Shown in pieces: positions 17,164 to 25,256 of a stretch of DNA of 64,000 nt (positions within the stretch are counted from its first letter, which is position 1; every line of letters begins with the position of its first letter). The notes below the pieces were generated by a model. The model was not told the DNA's origin, searched no databases, and saw only the letters and a program-made list of their open reading frames with translations. This stretch comes from Sediminibacterium roseum (lineage in GTDB: Bacteria; Bacteroidota; Bacteroidia; Chitinophagales; Chitinophagaceae), in assembly GCF_009939005.1 (NCBI RefSeq), contig NZ_JAACJS010000011.1:524096-588095 (forward strand), read 5' to 3'. Both the position numbers and the translations under genes were made by a program.

Positions 17164-18396
17164 ATGCAAGAAATTAAAATAAAACCTGTTCTCTGGAAAC
17201 ATAAAACCTCTAAAAATGGAGAGTTCGAGATCAGGGTTCGTGTAACACAATATAAGGAGGTTGGTTATTATAATACCGGTTTTACCTCGCTGGTGGAGAA
17301 TTGGGATGAGTTGAATGAGTGCCCCAAATCATCTCATCCTAAGTTTAAAGCGATTATTAAAAAAATTAATTCACTGGTTTCGGAGATCGACTATGAAATT
17401 AAGACCATGCACCGGAATGGTGTTGAAATGATTTCACTGAGAGAATTAAAAGATAAAGTTCGCAAGGTGAGCCAGCGTGTTCAGCCGGTTAAAATTCTCC
17501 AGCTTTTTGATATTGTTATTAAAGAAATGGAAGAGCAAGGGCGCATAGGATATGCCGGTGTATTTTATTCCGGAAAAATCAAGTTGAAGAAATACCTATT
17601 GGGTGATAAAACATTCTGGGCTTTTACCAAAACTGACTTTGAAGCCTATGAGCATTACCTGAGAACAAACGTGCCAAGCGAAAGTACGATGAGTCTTTAC
17701 ATCAGAACCTTCAACCGGCTTTGGAATATTGCAATCCAACGAGGTTATTGTCCGAAGGAACACCACCCTTCCAAATACTTTACATTCAAACCCTACCGCA
17801 GGATTAAAACGAAGAAACGTGCCGTATCCGCAGACGTCATTCATGCCATCGCTAAACTTGAATATGACAAGGACACCAGGATGTTTAGGTCACAACAATT
17901 ATTCTTATTCAGTTATTACGCCAGAGGGATAAATTTTATTGATCTTGCGCAGTTAAAGCATAAGACTAATATCAGAGGAAATGAGATTAATTATATCCGG
18001 TCTAAGAACAAACGTAAGTATGATTATCAATTGCATTCAAAGGCACTTGCTATCATTGAATGGTTTAAAACATGCGAGTTACAAAGTGATGCAGGATATG
18101 TCTTCCCTCTTCTCATGAAAATTCATGATACTCCGAAAAAGATCGATGCGAGAATAGATAGTGGTCTTAAAGACCTAAATGAAGATTTGAAAGTAATGGC
18201 AAAAGATATTAAACTGGAAAAAGACCTTACCTCATATGTAGCCAGGCATTCTTTTGCGACCAATCTCAGGCAGAAAAATGTTGATCTGAATATTATCCAG
18301 GAAGCGATGGGTCATGAAACCCAATTACAGACAATGACATATCTGGATGAGATTGATGATTCTTTAGTTGCCAAATGTATTGAGGAGGCACTATAG
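17164..18396 (+). CDS. tyrosine recombinase/integrase
   Basis: 410 residues from the ATG at 17164 (MQEIKIKPVLWKHKTSKNGE); the frame extends 17 codons upstream from a TTG, but that would run through the proposed arm-site repeat. The N-terminal arm-binding domain is about 1-85, a SAM-like core-binding domain about 100-195, and the catalytic domain about 215-400. Catalytic motifs: SYYARGINFIDLAQL (box I Arg), SYVARHSFATNL (box II Arg; the usual His of HxxR is Tyr, as in many Bacteroidota integrases), EAMGHETQ (His), and the tyrosine in MTYLDE. It sits next to the left att, as expected for a tRNA-targeting island, and probably catalyses integration and excision. Confidence 0.93.
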   Translation: MQEIKIKPVLWKHKTSKNGEFEIRVRVTQYKEVGYYNTGFTSLVENWDELNECPKSSHPKFKAIIKKINSLVSEIDYEIKTMHRNGVEMISLRELKDKVRKVSQRVQPVKILQLFDIVIKEMEEQGRIGYAGVFYSGKIKLKKYLLGDKTFWAFTKTDFEAYEHYLRTNVPSESTMSLYIRTFNRLWNIAIQRGYCPKEHHPSKYFTFKPYRRIKTKKRAVSADVIHAIAKLEYDKDTRMFRSQQLFLFSYYARGINFIDLAQLKHKTNIRGNEINYIRSKNKRKYDYQLHSKALAIIEWFKTCELQSDAGYVFPLLMKIHDTPKKIDARIDSGLKDLNEDLKVMAKDIKLEKDLTSYVARHSFATNLRQKNVDLNIIQEAMGHETQLQTMTYLDEIDDSLVAKCIEEAL

Positions 18397-18437
18397 CAAC
18401 AAAAAGAAGCTATTCACTTTTACCCAACAGTAGAAAT

Positions 18438-18458
18438 AGTCCAACAGGCTGTTGGACT
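18438..18458. repeat. inverted repeat downstream of integrase
   Basis: Perfect 9-bp arms AGTCCAACA / TGTTGGACT with a GGC loop, between the convergent integrase and HTH genes. No U-tract is present on either strand, so it is a weak terminator at best. Confidence 0.45.
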
Positions 18459-18487
18459 GGTTTAATCAGTATCCGTTGGCTAGTTTA

Positions 18488-18808
18488 TCATTTTTCCAAC
18501 GTTGATCCAGACAATAGACGTTGTATATCATCCCAAAGAAAATAAACACGTGATCGGATCTTAAATGGTTTCAGTTTACCATCCTTTGTCCATTCGTAGA
18601 TAGTAGGTCTGGAAATACTGAATATTCTGCAAACCTCTTCGATCTTAAACAATGGCTTATAGTTAAGTCCTTCAATTTTGTAATTGACCGGCGGTTTATC
18701 TGGCCCCTTTATATTCTTTAACTCCTCGCTGATAATTTTGCGCATCTCCGCCCAAAACTCCTCCGGCGCATACGGAATAAGTATTGGCATGCTGGTCGTT
18801 TTATCCAT
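18488..18808 (-). CDS. excisionase-like HTH protein
   Basis: 106 residues. The C-terminal half is a MerR-like winged helix (HTH_17 type): LFKIEEVCRIFSISRPTIYE, then WTKDGKLKPFKIRSRVYFLW. The N-terminal half (PEEFWAEMRKIISEELKNIK) is helical. This is the common small DNA-binding protein of Bacteroidota mobile elements, thought to act as excision or regulatory factor. It follows the zinc-ribbon protein gene after 3 nt, so the two form an operon facing the integrase. A related copy (about 100 residues, same layout) lies at 24844-25152. Confidence 0.8.
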   Translation of the reverse strand: MDKTTSMPILIPYAPEEFWAEMRKIISEELKNIKGPDKPPVNYKIEGLNYKPLFKIEEVCRIFSISRPTIYEWTKDGKLKPFKIRSRVYFLWDDIQRLLSGSTLEK

Positions 18809-18811
18809 AGC

Positions 18812-19474
18812 TTATAATTCTATTCTTTTTAGATATTTAGCGATACCATATTCTTTTAAATAGTCAATCGGGGCATTTACCATTTGGTACCATGGTATCC
18901 CAAATAGATATTCTTTTCTTCCGTCCACTTCTTCGATAGCTTCCTTTGATTCGACAAGGTGCTTCGGAGGTAAAAATTCTTTGTTGTCTTTAATCAGGAA
19001 TAGCCTTGTATGTTTTCCTTTCTTTAATGAAGGAATTACGCGCGCAATAAGAAGTCCTGCCTGGATCCAATTGTTCAATACCTTCCCCTTTAATGAGAAA
19101 TATCTTTCCAGCTCGAGTTCTGTGTAATAACTATCCTGCTTTTGACATAAAGTGGGTGGAATAATTTTATTGTTTATGGCGGATTGACAATTCATACATT
19201 TTATGCCAAATACATCATACCAGGAATCTTCGCCGGCAACTATACTGCGGCACACCGCGCATTTATGCCCGCCGCCGTCCAGATGGAATCCATTTGGCGA
19301 AGCTTTTAATCGCTCCTCTCGTTCTATCATCATTTCTGCTGCCTCCATTGCCATTTCAGCGAGCATTTTTATTAAAGAAATCGCCTGTTTAGATTCCTGA
19401 TCTGTAAGTGGCCGTTTATTGATCTCTTCAAGTGCTTTTCTTATTTTTTCTTCTTCGTGATAAGCGTCTTCCAT
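18812..19474 (-). CDS. zinc-ribbon hypothetical protein of the island
   Basis: 220 residues. The N-terminal 60 form a charged helix with a run of Met/Ala/Glu (MLAEMAMEAAEMMIEREERL). A zinc ribbon follows: CAVC then CMNC, spaced by 22 residues (residues about 72-100). The rest contains a helix-turn-helix-like stretch (TELELERYFSLKGKVLNNWI) and a beta segment. I do not recognise the family. Its operon with the HTH gene and its metal-ribbon/HTH make-up suggest DNA binding or element control. The start at the ATG at 19474 is well supported. Confidence 0.6.
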   Translation of the reverse strand: MEDAYHEEEKIRKALEEINKRPLTDQESKQAISLIKMLAEMAMEAAEMMIEREERLKASPNGFHLDGGGHKCAVCRSIVAGEDSWYDVFGIKCMNCQSAINNKIIPPTLCQKQDSYYTELELERYFSLKGKVLNNWIQAGLLIARVIPSLKKGKHTRLFLIKDNKEFLPPKHLVESKEAIEEVDGRKEYLFGIPWYQMVNAPIDYLKEYGIAKYLKRIEL

Positions 19475-19584
19475 AGTCCTTTATTTTCCTGTATTGGACT
19501 CCCACTAGTATAACTACTGTACGACTTAAAACTGCAAATGTTACAGTCGTTTGGTTTTCAATTGCTTACCCTGACTTGAAATAA

Positions 19585-19631
19585 TTGGCAAATTATGTTA
19601 TTTTATTTCTTATATTTGTTAATATTAACAA
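19585..19631 (+). promoter_or_regulatory. promoter and palindromic operator of the AbiE-type operon
   Basis: A TTG (19585-19587) and a perfect TAnnTTTG box, TATATTTG (19611-19618), are separated by 23 nt. The box overlaps a perfect 16-bp palindrome, TTGTTAATATTAACAA (19616-19631), which would cover the transcription start. AbiEi-type antitoxins are known to repress their own promoter by binding inverted repeats, so this palindrome is the likely operator. Confidence 0.6.
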
Positions 19632-19645
19632 TAATAGGAAACATA

Positions 19646-20272
19646 ATGACTTATTTAGACTTTAGAGGTGCTATGTACAGCTTTGAAGTATTCTCAACCA
19701 GGGACATAGAAAAGGTGTTCCCCGGTTTTGACACAAGACGCCTGGTAGAATGGCAACAGAAGGGGTATATCCGGAAGCTGATCAATAAGTGGTATTTATT
19801 TGCTGATCTACCTATGAATGACAAGCTCCGTTACCGGATCAGCAATTGCCTGCACCGCCCATCGTATGTATCACTGGAGTCCGCCCTTTCACATTACGGA
19901 CTGATACCGGAGGCTGTGTATTCTGTTCAGAATATCACAACAAGAAAAACTATAGCCTACGAAACAGTCGCCGGTACATTTAATTACAGGAGTATTAAAG
20001 CGCATTTATTTTTTGGATATGAAATTGACAACACTCAAACAATACCCTTATTAATAGCTTCGCCCGAAAAGGCGATCCTGGATTACTTATACCTCAATCA
20101 TCAATTAAACACAACAGAAGATATTGAAGCGATGAGGTTAAACCTGACGACTTTTAATGAAATCATCAATAACGACCGGTTAACTTCTTACGCTGCTTGT
20201 TTTGAGAGTAAAACACTCAATAAGCGGCTTAAGCTGTTAAGTAAAATTAAAAATCATGCTGACACTATCTGA
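19646..20272 (+). CDS. AbiEi-type antitoxin (type IV TA)
   Basis: 208 residues from the ATG at 19646 (MTYLDFRGAMYSFEVFSTRD), 14 nt after the palindromic operator; an upstream frame extension would run through that operator. The N-terminal winged helix (DIEKVFPGFDTRRLVEWQQK, then GYIRKLINKWYLFAD) is the AbiEi DNA-binding domain. The next segment (YVSLESALSHYGLIPEAVYS) and the C-terminal domain with SPEKAILDYLYL are typical of the family. AbiEi counters the AbiEii toxin without binding it directly and represses the operon. The 3' end overlaps the toxin start by 17 nt. Confidence 0.88.
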   Translation: MTYLDFRGAMYSFEVFSTRDIEKVFPGFDTRRLVEWQQKGYIRKLINKWYLFADLPMNDKLRYRISNCLHRPSYVSLESALSHYGLIPEAVYSVQNITTRKTIAYETVAGTFNYRSIKAHLFFGYEIDNTQTIPLLIASPEKAILDYLYLNHQLNTTEDIEAMRLNLTTFNEIINNDRLTSYAACFESKTLNKRLKLLSKIKNHADTI

Positions 20273-21035
20273 AATAGAAAAAAATTATCCTGAAAACCTG
20301 CGCGGGTTCAAGCGGTTTATTTTGAGGGAATACCTACAGCATAAATTACTGCAGCTGCTTTTTGACAGCGCGTATGCCAATGAATTATGTTTTTTAGGAG
20401 GCACTTGTTTACGGATAGTTCATGGCAACACCCGGTTTTCAGAAGATCTCGATTTTGACAATTTTACAATAGCAGAAGATACCTTTGAAAAAGTATCAGG
20501 TGTTTTAAAAAAAGAACTGGAACAGGAAGGTTATGAAGTGGAAATGAAAACGGTTTTCCGTGGGGCGTACCATTGTTATATCCGTTTCCCGGAAATATTA
20601 TATAAGGAAGGGTTATCGGGCCATCGGGAGGAAAAGATATTAATACAACTGGATACCGAACCCCAGCATTTTGCTTTTGTACCGGAAAAATATATTCTGA
20701 ATCGGTTTGACGTGTTCACCCAGATCTTAATTACACCGCTAAACTTACTACTCGCGCAAAAGTTCTATGCTGTCTGCAATCGCGAAAGAAATAAAGGAAG
20801 AGATTTCTTTGATATTGCATTCCTGTTGTCACTGATTGACCGGCCGGATTATAACTACCTGGAGTTTAAAATGGGCGTGTCCAATGAGAAGCAACTTAAG
20901 GAAAGAATAATCGAGAGATGCAACAGTTTAAGTATGGAGGAAATGGCACAGGATGTCCAGCCATTTTTGTTTAACCCAAGAGATGTACAAAAGGTGTTGC
21001 TATTTCCAGAATTGATTAAACAGGCCAAATTGTAA
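20256..21035 (+). CDS. AbiEii-type nucleotidyltransferase toxin
   Basis: 259 residues. The nucleotidyltransferase core is clear: FLGGTCLRIVHGNTRFSEDL and DFDNF (about residues 47-70) with the GG...R and S-x-D-x-D catalytic signature. A second block is LLAQKFYAVCNRERNKGRD followed by FFDIAFL. AbiEii-like enzymes transfer nucleotides to tRNA or other targets, halting growth; AbiE systems were first known for phage abortive infection. Here the pair may stabilise the island and/or defend against phage. It overlaps abiEi by 17 nt, so translation is coupled. Confidence 0.88.
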   Translation: MLTLSEIEKNYPENLRGFKRFILREYLQHKLLQLLFDSAYANELCFLGGTCLRIVHGNTRFSEDLDFDNFTIAEDTFEKVSGVLKKELEQEGYEVEMKTVFRGAYHCYIRFPEILYKEGLSGHREEKILIQLDTEPQHFAFVPEKYILNRFDVFTQILITPLNLLLAQKFYAVCNRERNKGRDFFDIAFLLSLIDRPDYNYLEFKMGVSNEKQLKERIIERCNSLSMEEMAQDVQPFLFNPRDVQKVLLFPELIKQAKL

Positions 21036-21057
21036 AGTTCCATCTGATAAACAGGAA

Positions 21058-21750
21058 TTATAAACGACGCCCTTTATTCTTAGGCACATTTCTTAATTTT
21101 TTCAGCAATTGAATATCATCTGGTTTTAATCGTTGCGACTGTTCCAGCCGCTGCTGTTTCTGTTGTAATTTTTCAGCGATAAATAAAGTTTCCTTTACCC
21201 AAAGTTCAGGCTCATTAACCTGTTCAATAATCTTACCTTTTTTTAACACCGCCATTTGTTGGGGAATCTTTTCAGAACTGTCATATAAATAAGCTTCGGT
21301 AAAATTCAAAACTTCGGATTTTAAATAAGTCAATCCCATTCTGTGACGCTGCTCAATAATTGGAACCGCAACATCATGTCCACCCTGGGCAACCCTGTTG
21401 AGTACACGGTCCTTATTAATCTCTACATTATCTGTTCCGAAGAAATATAAAACCGTATCATAACCATGACGCTGCATCCTTTCGATCCACTCATAGTCGG
21501 CTTTCTTGGAGAGGTTACTTTCTATCATAAAACTTTCCTTTCTTTCAATATGACCGCTCATTCGTTCTTTTGCAATATTTTCTCCCAAAAGAAGGTTTTC
21601 AGGGGTATAGCTACCCAACTCCCATAGCACGATGTTATCTATGTTTATAAAAGGAATGGTGAGGTCAATATCGCCAGTGACTACCTGCGCATTATACCAG
21701 GTAGTTTTACCGGAACCATTGGCTCCGCCGAGAATATAAAGGACAGGCAT
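21058..21750 (-). CDS. zeta-toxin-like kinase
   Basis: 230 residues. A Walker A motif (LGGANGSGKTTWYN) opens the protein, and RVAQGGHDVAVPIIEQRHR follows in the middle, both typical of zeta-type/ATPase_AAA_33-like toxins. MIESNLSKKADY and the segment YDTVLYFFGTDNVEINKDRV fit the P-loop kinase fold. Zeta toxins phosphorylate UDP-N-acetylglucosamine or other metabolites. The C-terminal end is basic and Gln-rich. The preceding 61-residue gene ends directly at this gene's start and is the likely antitoxin or partner. The gene converges on the AbiEii gene. Confidence 0.8.
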   Translation of the reverse strand: MPVLYILGGANGSGKTTWYNAQVVTGDIDLTIPFINIDNIVLWELGSYTPENLLLGENIAKERMSGHIERKESFMIESNLSKKADYEWIERMQRHGYDTVLYFFGTDNVEINKDRVLNRVAQGGHDVAVPIIEQRHRMGLTYLKSEVLNFTEAYLYDSSEKIPQQMAVLKKGKIIEQVNEPELWVKETLFIAEKLQQKQQRLEQSQRLKPDDIQLLKKLRNVPKNKGRRL

Positions 21751-21936
21751 TTATTTCTGTTTGGCTGATTGGGAATCGAGGACAAATTTTTCCCCGGTGC
21801 GTGGGTTCTCGCGAATGATTTTACCATTCTCTTTATATGTGATAAAGGAACCCGTTTTGAGCGCCTGCTCACGCACGTAATTAGCGACTGCAATACCTGC
21901 CCTCTTTGGGTCAATATTTACGAGCCTTTTTTCCAT
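21751..21936 (-). CDS. small partner of zeta-like toxin (putative antitoxin)
   Basis: 61 residues, basic, starting MEKRLVNIDPKRAGIAVANY and containing KTGSFITYKENGKIIRENP, a short helix followed by a beta-hairpin. Its stop codon abuts the toxin ATG with no gap. It has no similarity to epsilon antitoxins that I can see. Position and tight coupling make it the candidate antitoxin, but it could also be an N-terminal accessory protein. Confidence 0.6.
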   Translation of the reverse strand: MEKRLVNIDPKRAGIAVANYVREQALKTGSFITYKENGKIIRENPRTGEKFVLDSQSAKQK

Positions 21937-21955
21937 GATACAAATTTACGATGAT

Positions 21956-22459
21956 TTAATGAGAGATGCCTGCCGAAACCCGCGGTTTCTGCTTCACTTT
22001 TCGGCTGTTTTCTTCTTTTTCCTTGAGTAATTGCTCATACCCGTCCCTATACCAGTTTTTCTCCTGGTATGCTCCGATATAGTCCCTTCCGAGCGCATAC
22101 AGGAAACATGCGATAAACAAAATGGCAAGCCACTTAAACAACCGGCCGTAAAAAACTTTATAGAACTCGGCAGCGTTATGTTCTGGAAACAATAAAATCC
22201 TTTTATTCTGCACGAATTCTTTTGGCTGTTCAGCAATAAATCTAATTATGTTATCAGTGTTTTCCGACACTATTCTTTCTATTTGTTTATTGTCGCTACT
22301 CGCCGGAGAAAGTAATTTCTGATCGAGCCTTTTTTCAATAGCTGCTATCCGTTTTTCCAACTCGATTAAAACGCGGGTGTTTTCCCGGTTTAACTTGTTT
22401 GTTTGCTTTAACTCCTCCAGTATTTCCTGTAGCACGGGTTCTAATACATCCTGATCCAT
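21956..22459 (-). CDS. mobilization-region membrane protein with coiled coil
   Basis: 167 residues. Residues 1-50 form a coiled coil (ILEELKQTNKLNRENTRVLI, then LEKRIAAIEKRLDQK). A single TM helix lies about 108-125 (LFKWLAILFIACFLYALG), followed by a charged tail (QLLKEKEENSRKVKQKP). It lies 9 nt downstream of the relaxase on the same strand. Proteins of this shape are often found behind relaxases in Bacteroidota; a membrane-anchoring role for the relaxosome is plausible but unproven. Confidence 0.6.
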   Translation of the reverse strand: MDQDVLEPVLQEILEELKQTNKLNRENTRVLIELEKRIAAIEKRLDQKLLSPASSDNKQIERIVSENTDNIIRFIAEQPKEFVQNKRILLFPEHNAAEFYKVFYGRLFKWLAILFIACFLYALGRDYIGAYQEKNWYRDGYEQLLKEKEENSRKVKQKPRVSAGISH

Positions 22460-22468
22460 AAAATGAAT

Positions 22469-23431
22469 TTATAAGTGAAGTGATTGACGTTTTTTCTTCC
22501 TCTTCTTCGGTAACAATTCATGCGGGGTTTGTTGTCGCATTTCTTCTGCTCTAAGCAAGATTTCAATTGCTTTTGAAAAATCCTGTTTTACCTCATGAAT
22601 TTGGCTTTTAGATTTGTCTTTCATATTCGGTGAATAAGACAATCGTTGCGATTTTTCTTGCACCTTTTGCATGTCAAACAATCGTTGTTTTTCTGCAAGT
22701 GATTGGCTTAATATCTTTTCAATTACTGATAACGAATAACCTACTTCACTGCCCTTTACGTATACTTTTTTCGGATCAATAAAAGCAATACCCCGACCTT
22801 TAATTACCTCGTATTTATTTTGCTTCATGTATAGCTCAAACTCGCTGTAATTTTTTGATGCCAGTATGGCTTCCCGAATGTGACTTTTGATAGCAGATTT
22901 TCTCTCATCTATTCTTGGGATATTTCTCAATTCTTTTGATAAAAATTGCTTAGGGGAAAGCACCTGTTCCAAATCATATTTGAGTTCCATTTTCCGGCAG
23001 TACGCCGCCATTTTTTTATAACTATTGCTGTCGCTCACAGTCTTTCTGTCAAACCCAATCCGGTTGGCAATAAGGTGCAGGTGGTGGTGTGCCGTATCGT
23101 TATGTAAAACGGCTACAAATTGGTTCTTGTCAAATCCAAATTCAGCCGCGCAGTCAGTCGCCAATTTTTGCCATTCCTCTTTTACCAATTTATCACCGGT
23201 GGACGGACTAAGGGTAATATGCAAAACGGGCTTTGCCAACTTGCTATTTAACTGCCGTACTTCATTGAACTGGTTAATCAGCTCTTTCTGATTCCCAAAA
23301 CATTGGTTGAATAATATGACCTCAGCGCGATCTTTTTTTACAAGTTCGTGATTTGGTTTCTGCTGCTTGTCGTTGAGGCAATACAGCAGACAACCTCTGA
23401 AGGATTTTCCTGTTAAAAATTTACCGATCAT
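22469..23431 (-). CDS. relaxase/mobilization nuclease (MobP-like)
   Basis: 320 residues. It has the relaxase signature: an N-terminal MIGKFLTGKSFRGCLLYCLN, then HITLSPSTGDKLVKEEWQKL, and the metal-binding HNDTAHHHLHLIANRI. The C-terminal third is a basic coiled region (AEEMRQQTPHELLPKKRKKK). These nucleases nick the origin of transfer and lead the strand into the recipient. The gene overlaps mobC by 11 nt. The element has no coupling protein or mating-pore genes, so it is mobilizable rather than self-transmissible. Confidence 0.9.
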   Translation of the reverse strand: MIGKFLTGKSFRGCLLYCLNDKQQKPNHELVKKDRAEVILFNQCFGNQKELINQFNEVRQLNSKLAKPVLHITLSPSTGDKLVKEEWQKLATDCAAEFGFDKNQFVAVLHNDTAHHHLHLIANRIGFDRKTVSDSNSYKKMAAYCRKMELKYDLEQVLSPKQFLSKELRNIPRIDERKSAIKSHIREAILASKNYSEFELYMKQNKYEVIKGRGIAFIDPKKVYVKGSEVGYSLSVIEKILSQSLAEKQRLFDMQKVQEKSQRLSYSPNMKDKSKSQIHEVKQDFSKAIEILLRAEEMRQQTPHELLPKKRKKKRQSLHL

Positions 23432-23816
23432 TCAAACAATTTTTGATATCCTGTGCGAGCTGTTTATTCACCTTTGATAACTGTTCTAATTGCGCTCTTT
23501 CCAAAGCATTTAATTGATCATTGCTGTTGCGCTTTTTAGCGATCTGATTCAGGTTGGCAGCGAGGTGATTTAGTGTCGCAGTAAACAAAAGAATTTCCTT
23601 GGAAACGATTTTAAGCTTCATGTCAATTTTTCCGCTAAGTCCCAGTTTCCTTAGATACTCCGAAACACTTACACCAACTTGCCTTGCTTTGTTTTCAATA
23701 ACTTTTCTTTCAACCAATGAACACTTCACCCCTAAGAATTGATCCTTCTTTATTTCCTTCCTTGGCCTGCCACCTTTGTTTCGCTTACCGGTGCTGTTAT
23801 CTGTTTTGACTGCCAT
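23421..23816 (-). CDS. MobC-like relaxosome accessory protein
   Basis: 131 residues. It starts with a basic arm (TGKRNKGGRPRKEIKKDQ), followed by a ribbon-helix-helix-like region (FLGVKCSLVERKVIENKA, VSVSEYLRKLGL) and a helical C-terminus with HLAANLNQIAKKRN, the MobC family motif. MobC binds near oriT and assists the relaxase. It overlaps the relaxase gene by 11 nt. A 37-bp interrupted inverted repeat lies 55 nt upstream. Confidence 0.85.
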   Translation of the reverse strand: MAVKTDNSTGKRNKGGRPRKEIKKDQFLGVKCSLVERKVIENKARQVGVSVSEYLRKLGLSGKIDMKLKIVSKEILLFTATLNHLAANLNQIAKKRNSNDQLNALERAQLEQLSKVNKQLAQDIKNCLNDR

Positions 23817-23871
23817 CTCTCTTCATTTACATGTCTCTCAAAATTTCTCTATGAATGCAAAGCATGAATAG

Positions 23872-23908
23872 AGCCAGCCGTTTCGGTTTAACCGAAACAT
23901 AGCTGGCT
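23872..23908. repeat. interrupted inverted repeat upstream of mobC, candidate oriT
   Basis: Outer arms AGCCAGC / GCTGGCT (7 bp) and inner arms GTTTCGGTT / AACCGAAAC (9 bp) are separated by a small asymmetric bulge (2 nt and 3 nt). There is no U-tract, so it is a poor terminator for the primase-like gene that ends at 23917. It lies between the primase-like gene and mobC, the usual place for the origin of transfer. Confidence 0.5.
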
Positions 23909-23916
23909 ACTAAAAC

Positions 23917-24834
23917 TCAAAACCTCATACCGCTTCTTTGTGATTGCCTTTGTTCGGGATTCTGGTTCATCAAGAACTCATTCAGATCCTTATGATTCTT
24001 ATAGATCGTACTTTCATCCCGGTATTTTCTGCCAAGCGCCACCACTTCTTTAGTAACCATCAACCCTTTATTATCCCGGTCCAGATATAGATGAATGGAA
24101 GGATGCTGCTCCAGTCTCGGCTTAATCTTTTCAAGGAATCCAATCGAGTTCAGTATCAAAAAATTGGGCTGCTGTTTTGGCAGCATGATAAACTTGCGCC
24201 AGTGAATTGCCTGGTAGGAAAGGAAGTCCATAAAGCCTTCAAAAACTGCAATTTCTTTAGAGATATCTTTACCAATTAATGTCACTTCTTTTGGGCTGCT
24301 GCTGCCTTTAAAATTTGCGCTTCTTAATTCATATCCACCAGCGCTGTTTTGGAAGCCGATTACGGTATATTTCCGATCATATAAATTAAAGTCAACTTCT
24401 TTGCAAAACCGGTTGGCGATTTCCAAAGGAATTTTACGGAATTGTAGATACTCTTGCAAAGACAGCAACCTGATCGGGTGACGGGCATCCACAACAATGA
24501 TTTTTTCTTTTTCACCCGCCCCGGAAAAAGAGGCGACTCGTTCATGGGGATTTTGCTGTTGAAAAGAAAAATTGTCTTGATGCGTTAACTTGTGCAGTAA
24601 TTCATTTACTGTGCAGTTATAAAACAGCACACCAAAATCAACCAGCTTTCCTCCTTTCTGAAGCCCATGATCATACCAGACATTAAATTTTCTGTTGACC
24701 TTAAAGGATGGGGTCTGTTCATTCCTGAACGGCGATAAATACCAATGATCATTGCCATTTATTTTCGCCGGTTTGTGCCCAAGGAATAAAAGATAGTCCA
24801 CGATGTCCTGTTGATTAAATTCTCTGCAGTTCAT
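23917..24834 (-). CDS. toprim/primase-like protein of the element
   Basis: 305 residues. The N-terminal 85 residues follow the layout of CHC2 primase zinc-finger domains (WYLSPFRNEQTPSFKVNR, then YDHGLQKGGKLVDFGVLF), but the usual metal Cys/His cluster is not complete. The C-terminal part is a toprim domain (EIAVFEGFMDFLSYQA with the Glu; SIHLYLDRDNKGLMVT with DxD). Such proteins prime replication of mobile elements after transfer. It starts 9 nt after the HTH gene stop, so the two are one unit. Confidence 0.8.
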   Translation of the reverse strand: MNCREFNQQDIVDYLLFLGHKPAKINGNDHWYLSPFRNEQTPSFKVNRKFNVWYDHGLQKGGKLVDFGVLFYNCTVNELLHKLTHQDNFSFQQQNPHERVASFSGAGEKEKIIVVDARHPIRLLSLQEYLQFRKIPLEIANRFCKEVDFNLYDRKYTVIGFQNSAGGYELRSANFKGSSSPKEVTLIGKDISKEIAVFEGFMDFLSYQAIHWRKFIMLPKQQPNFLILNSIGFLEKIKPRLEQHPSIHLYLDRDNKGLMVTKEVVALGRKYRDESTIYKNHKDLNEFLMNQNPEQRQSQRSGMRF

Positions 24835-24843
24835 GGCAAAGAA

Positions 24844-25152
24844 TTAAAGGTTGGAGATCTTGTTGTCTTGCCGGATAATTGCTTCAATATCCTGCCGGGA
24901 AAAATACCGGCGGGATTGGATCTTGAAACTCGCAATCTTGTTTTGCTTTAACCACTCATAAAGGGTGGGCTTGGAGATCTGGAAAATAGTGCAGACTTCT
25001 GAGGCTTTTAGAAGCGCCTTTTCCGGTATCAGGGTGGAATTTGAAGAAGGTGCAGTAGTTAGTTTAGCTTCCACTACATTTTCCACTACACTTTTCATTT
25101 TGTCCCAAAACTCAGCTTGAGTCATGGGAACCATCATTGGAAACTCTGTCAT
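24844..25152 (-). CDS. excisionase-like HTH protein, second copy
   Basis: 102 residues from the ATG at 25152 (MTEFPMMVPMTQAEFWDKMK). The C-terminal MerR-like helix-turn-helix (LKASEVCTIFQISKPTLYEW, then LKQNKIASFKIQSRRYF) closely resembles that at 18488-18808, and both have an N-terminal FW-plus-helix segment. It heads the primase-like/mob operon on the minus strand and may regulate mobilization or excision. The two copies look like an old duplication or components from two ancestral elements. Confidence 0.78.
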   Translation of the reverse strand: MTEFPMMVPMTQAEFWDKMKSVVENVVEAKLTTAPSSNSTLIPEKALLKASEVCTIFQISKPTLYEWLKQNKIASFKIQSRRYFSRQDIEAIIRQDNKISNL

Positions 25153-25256
25153 AAGAAATGTTTCCAATTCAGTAGCAATTCAGGTGACAGGATGCGTTTA
25201 TGTATACATCATCTTACCTGTTTTGTATTCATTAACATTATTCCGCTATTCTGGCA

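Noticed and set aside
18438..18458. Inverted repeat after integrase as a clear terminator
   Set aside because: No T run on either strand; kept only as a repeat.
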